Source of the DNA: Ruminococcaceae bacterium UBA1772
Lineage (GTDB): Bacteria; Bacillota; Clostridia; Oscillospirales; Acutalibacteraceae
Length of the DNA stretch: 8,327 bases
Reading direction: 5' to 3'
Assembly (NCBI GenBank): GCA_002314645.1
Contig: DCGS01000100.1
Location: 1 to 8,327 of the forward strand
Shown here: positions 5,697 through 8,327 of the stretch, piece by piece
Numbering within the stretch: position 1 is the stretch's first letter
How the letters are laid out: each line of letters opens with the position of its first letter
Made by a program: the position numbers and the translations under genes
Notes under the pieces: model-generated
Seen by the model: the letters and a program-made list of their open reading frames with translations, nothing else
Told to the model about the DNA's origin: nothing
The model's database searches: none

Positions 5697-6578
5697 TTAA
5701 CTATGCTTCTCAAAAAAGGTTATCATTTTGTCTATTGCTTTTACAGATGTTTTATCCTCTGGGTAAAGCACCTGGTAAACGTGCTGAAGTCTTGGATTTA
5801 ATTTGAAATCCAGACGAGTTCTTGTAAGGCTTTTCAATAGATGAATATATGCCTTTATTGTTGAAGAACATGCAATAACATCCATAATGCTTGTGAAAAG
5901 TATTGTTGGTGGATAGTTATTAACACTATCCAATACCGAATTAAAGTTTAAGAATTTAGAATACTTTTTATTCTTTCTTCCTACAATATAGCGCATGTAA
6001 AGTTTCATTGGTCCACGTGAGTTTAAATATGGAACTGGTGAAACAAGAGACACTGCACGAATTTTTATTTTAGGACTAACTGTGTCATATGCTTTTCGGA
6101 TTTTTCTGCTGCTAACTGCTGCTGCAACAAATGCTGCAAGTTGACCACCAGCAGAGTCTCCTGTAAGGAAAACTCTCTTTTCGTCACAAGGATGGTTTTT
6201 CATTTCCTTTGCAATGAAATCAAGGGCTGCCATACAGTCCTGCATTTGCTCTTTGATTGTAACCTCAGGACAAAGTCGGTAACTGATGTTAAATACGGCG
6301 TAACCTCTTTGGGCTAAATGAAGACAATAGTTTTTGTTGAGTTCCTTGTCTCCGTAGAACCAGCCACCACCGTGAATGTCTATTATTACAGGGAGCTTTT
6401 CTTCTGTACCCTCTGGATAATAAAGATCCAGCTTATGATGTACATGTCCGTCATTTATATATTCTAAGTCAACAACCTCCACGAGATTTGTCGGATATTG
6501 TTGTTTGCTTAGTCTTTTTTGGTCGTTTGACTCACATGTTTTCCAAAACCTTTTAATAAGGCTAACCATAACGGACAT
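5697..6578 (-). CDS. Alpha/beta hydrolase of the hormone-sensitive-lipase-like group (esterase/lipase)
   Basis: This is a 293-residue probable carboxylester hydrolase. HGGGW (69-73) is the oxyanion-hole motif of the HSL group, GDSAGG (140-145) is the nucleophile elbow with Ser142, and the likely acid and base are Asp233 (SIMD) and His266 (LQHVY). A short N-terminal region (about 1-12, MSVMVSLIKRFW) is hydrophobic with basic residues but not a clear signal peptide, so the enzyme may be cytoplasmic or membrane-edge bound. The start is taken at 6578, because GGGGAGG lies six bases upstream; in-frame Met codons at 6656 and 6593 are farther out and less likely. It is followed closely by the YhhN-type gene and preceded by its own promoter. 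The pairing suggests work on lipid esters, perhaps removing an acyl chain before vinyl-ether cleavage, but the substrate is inferred. Confidence 0.85.
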   Translation of the reverse strand: MSVMVSLIKRFWKTCESNDQKRLSKQQYPTNLVEVVDLEYINDGHVHHKLDLYYPEGTEEKLPVIIDIHGGGWFYGDKELNKNYCLHLAQRGYAVFNISYRLCPEVTIKEQMQDCMAALDFIAKEMKNHPCDEKRVFLTGDSAGGQLAAFVAAAVSSRKIRKAYDTVSPKIKIRAVSLVSPVPYLNSRGPMKLYMRYIVGRKNKKYSKFLNFNSVLDSVNNYPPTILFTSIMDVIACSSTIKAYIHLLKSLTRTRLDFKLNPRLQHVYQVLYPEDKTSVKAIDKMITFFEKHS

Positions 6579-6584
6579 AAAAAT

Positions 6585-6591
6585 CCTCCCC
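6585..6591 (-). promoter_or_regulatory. Ribosome binding site that decides the hydrolase start at 6578
   Basis: GGGGAGG on the minus strand lies six bases before the ATG (complement of 6576-6578). The next in-frame ATG upstream overlaps this site, and the outermost one at 6656 lies upstream of the predicted start of transcription. Confidence 0.82.
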
Positions 6592-6600
6592 ATATGTAAA

Positions 6601-6627
6601 TAACTCGTTCGTTTAACCGACTTGTTA
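6601..6627 (-). promoter_or_regulatory. 27-bp dyad, candidate operator over the hydrolase operon's transcription start
   Basis: An imperfect palindrome is centred on position 6614. Each 13-base arm carries the same pattern, TAACnnGTnnGTT, in opposite orientation, with nine of thirteen positions symmetric. It begins immediately downstream of the -10 and covers the expected start near 6620, where a repressor would block transcription. TetR-type repressors often bind such dyads, but no regulator gene is in the window and chance symmetry is possible. Confidence 0.4.
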
Positions 6628-6656
6628 ATTTTATCATACATACGGAGAGAATTCAA
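6628..6656 (-). promoter_or_regulatory. SigA-type promoter of the hydrolase / YhhN operon
   Basis: On the minus strand TTGAAT (complement of 6651-6656) and TAAAAT (complement of 6628-6633, 5 of 6) are separated by 17 bases. It lies in the 96-bp gap behind pyrG. No pyrG terminator is visible there, so readthrough from pyrG may add to this promoter. Confidence 0.68.
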
Positions 6657-6674
6657 ACGTTATATGTAATGTAG

Positions 6675-8276
6675 TTACTTTGAATGCTTGAGTGAATTTT
6701 CAATAAGGCCCTTGAAAAGAGGGTGAGCCTTATTTGGTCTACTCTTAAATTCAGGATGGAACTGAACTGCAACAAAGAAATCATTCTCTGGCACTTCAAC
6801 AGTCTCAACTATGTGGTCATCTGGAGATGTACCTGAAATTACAAGACCCTTTTCAACCATGAGCTTTCTGTAGTCGTTATTAAACTCATAACGATGTCTA
6901 TGTCTTTCGTGAATAAGGTCAGAGCCGTACTGTGCTTCCATTTTTGTGCCCTTTGCAATTTTACAAGGATATGCACCAAGACGAAGTGTACCGCCCTTTG
7001 CCCTTTCAGCATTCTGGTCAGGCATGAAGTCAATTACCTTGTTCTTTGTAAACTCGTCAAACTCACCTGAGTTTGCATCGGCAAGTCCACAGACATTTCT
7101 TGCAAATTCAATAACGGCAATCTGCATTCCAAGGCATATTCCAAGGTATGGAAGGTTATTTACACGACAGTATTCTGCTGTTGCAATCTTTCCTTCAACG
7201 CCTCTGTTACCAAAGCCGCCTGGTACAACAACACCGCTGCAGTTTTTAAGAACCTCTGCAACATTTTCACGGGTAATTGTTTCACTGTCAATCCATTCAA
7301 TGTTAATTTTTGCACCGTATTCATAACCAGCATGACGAAGTGCTTCTGCTACGGAGAGGTATGCATCGTGAAGTTGAACATACTTACCAACAAGGCCAAT
7401 GGTTACTTCCTTATTCATATTATGTATGTTCTCTATCATGCCCTTCCAGTCGGTAAGGTCTGCGTCTCTGCACAAAAGACCAAGCTCTTTACATACAATA
7501 CTAGAGAAGCTGCTCTTTTCAAGCATGATTGGTGCTTCATAAAGAATTGGCATTGTCATATTCTCAATTACGCACTCAGGCTTTACGTTGCAGAACATTG
7601 CAATCTTCTTGAAGATTGAAGGCTCAAGTGGCTCGTCGCATCTGAGTACAATAATATTTGGATGTATACCCATACCCTGAAGTTCTTTTACAGAGTGCTG
7701 AGTTGGTTTTGTTTTGTGTTCATCTGATCCGCTGAGGAATGGAACAAGTGTAACGTGGATGTAGAGTGAATTTTCTGGACCAACCTCAAGGCCTACCTGA
7801 CGGATTGCCTCAAGGAAAGGCTGGCTTTCAATGTCACCTGTAGTACCACCAATTTCTGTAATTACAATGTCGGCGTTGCTCTTTTTTCCGACACTGTAAA
7901 TAAAGTCTTTTATTTCGTTTGTAATATGAGGAATTACCTGAACTGTTTCACCAAGGTACTCTCCTCTTCTTTCCTTATTAAGAACGTTCCAGTACACTTT
8001 ACCTGTTGTAAGGTTTGAATACTTGTTTAAGTCCTCGTCAATAAAACGCTCATAGTGGCCAAGGTCAAGGTCAGTTTCCGCACCGTCCTCAGTTACATAA
8101 ACCTCGCCGTGTTGATATGGGCTCATTGTTCCTGGGTCAACATTAATGTATGGGTCAAGCTTTTGAGCTGCAACCTTAAAGCCTCTAGCTTTTAAAAGTC
8201 GTCCGAGCGATGCAGCTGTTATTCCTTTTCCAAGACCTGAAACTACGCCTCCTGTGACAAATATATACTTTGTCAT
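6675..8276 (-). CDS. pyrG: CTP synthase (glutamine-hydrolysing)
   Basis: This 533-residue, full-length cytoplasmic enzyme converts UTP to CTP using ATP and glutamine-derived ammonia, the last step of CTP synthesis. The N-terminal synthase domain (about 1-265) shows the ATP loop GGVVSGLGKG (9-18, Lys17), the Mg/nucleotide residues in AETDLDLGHYERF (66-78, Asp71) and EIGGTTGDIES (141-151). The C-terminal class I glutamine amidotransferase domain (about 290-530) has the oxyanion glycines in PGGFGNRG (352-359), the nucleophile Cys381 in LGICLGMQ, and the triad partners His507 and Glu509 in FHPEF. All key residues are intact. AGGAGG (complement of 8285-8290) lies eight bases before the ATG. Only about 50 AT-rich bases of the leader fall within the window, so promoter and control elements are not visible. 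No clear terminator follows the stop codon. Confidence 0.98.
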   Translation of the reverse strand: MTKYIFVTGGVVSGLGKGITAASLGRLLKARGFKVAAQKLDPYINVDPGTMSPYQHGEVYVTEDGAETDLDLGHYERFIDEDLNKYSNLTTGKVYWNVLNKERRGEYLGETVQVIPHITNEIKDFIYSVGKKSNADIVITEIGGTTGDIESQPFLEAIRQVGLEVGPENSLYIHVTLVPFLSGSDEHKTKPTQHSVKELQGMGIHPNIIVLRCDEPLEPSIFKKIAMFCNVKPECVIENMTMPILYEAPIMLEKSSFSSIVCKELGLLCRDADLTDWKGMIENIHNMNKEVTIGLVGKYVQLHDAYLSVAEALRHAGYEYGAKINIEWIDSETITRENVAEVLKNCSGVVVPGGFGNRGVEGKIATAEYCRVNNLPYLGICLGMQIAVIEFARNVCGLADANSGEFDEFTKNKVIDFMPDQNAERAKGGTLRLGAYPCKIAKGTKMEAQYGSDLIHERHRHRYEFNNDYRKLMVEKGLVISGTSPDDHIVETVEVPENDFFVAVQFHPEFKSRPNKAHPLFKGLIENSLKHSK

Positions 8277-8327
8277 TTAGATTCCCTCCTAATAAAAATG
8301 AAAAGTAAGATAAATAAAAAAATAAAA
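8277..8327 (-). promoter_or_regulatory. Partial leader of pyrG with Shine-Dalgarno
   Basis: The last 51 bases are almost only A and T apart from the Shine-Dalgarno AGGAGG (complement of 8285-8290). No hairpin or convincing -10/-35 pair is visible; the promoter presumably lies outside the window. Confidence 0.5.

Noticed and set aside
6579..6656. Longer hydrolase reading frame starting at 6656
   Set aside because: Its first codons lie in the promoter, upstream of the predicted transcription start, while 6578 has a near-perfect Shine-Dalgarno.
7332..7619. Plus-strand open frames within pyrG (also 6946-7326)
   Set aside because: They are antisense to an intact, highly conserved gene, show no recognisable domain and have no ribosome binding site.
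6675..8327. CTP-sensing attenuator of pyrG
   Set aside because: The visible leader shows no hairpin and no G-rich initial transcript; the relevant region lies outside the window.
1..8327. Defence, phage, mobile or CRISPR elements
   Set aside because: No direct repeat arrays, transposases, integrases or toxin-antitoxin pairs were seen, and all recognised genes are ordinary chromosomal types.

Overview
The window reads as chromosomal DNA of a low-GC, endospore-forming, anaerobic member of the Clostridia. It carries an unmistakable forespore sigma factor SigG. It also has the FAD oxidoreductase plus DUF1667 pair found in clostridial glp (glycerol-3-phosphate) operons, strong AGGAGG-type ribosome binding sites, AT-rich spacers and short U-tailed intrinsic terminators. 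I see no rRNA, tRNA, CRISPR, insertion sequence, phage gene or attachment site. Coding density is high, and no stretch over 300 bases lacks a gene.

Layout, left to right. (1) Positions 1-1269, plus strand: the 3' end of a probable glp operon, with an FAD/NAD-dependent oxidoreductase cut by the window edge and a small Cys-rich DUF1667 protein translationally coupled to it. A strong hairpin follows. (2) Positions 1345-2223, plus: a TVP38/DedA-like (VTT domain) membrane protein, probably starting 36 bases downstream of the first in-frame ATG. (3) Positions 2253-3020, minus: sigG, converging on the VTT gene at a shared two-way terminator that contains the sigG stop codon. A SigF-type promoter lies in front of it. 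(4) Positions 3148-4278, plus: an SLC13/ArsB-NhaD-type permease, divergent from sigG, with its own SigA-type promoter. (5) Positions 4328-4879, minus: a small multi-spanning membrane protein I do not recognise, sharing a two-way terminator with the permease and having its own promoter. (6) Positions 5011-6578, minus: a two-gene operon of an HSL-like alpha/beta hydrolase and a YhhN/TMEM86 (lysoplasmalogenase-type) membrane protein, with its own promoter, a dyad over the predicted start of transcription, and a terminator. (7) Positions 6675-8276, minus: complete pyrG (CTP synthase).

The genes do not form one system. They are about six small transcription units with different jobs: G3P oxidation, sporulation control, transport, lipid-type hydrolysis and CTP synthesis. 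The most interesting points are the 27-bp dyad at the hydrolase-yhhN promoter together with the possible joint lipid role of that pair, the hairpin and buried promoter in front of the VTT gene, the isolated sigG with a SigF-like promoter, and the unassigned 183-residue membrane protein. I found no convincing evidence of a wholly new system.
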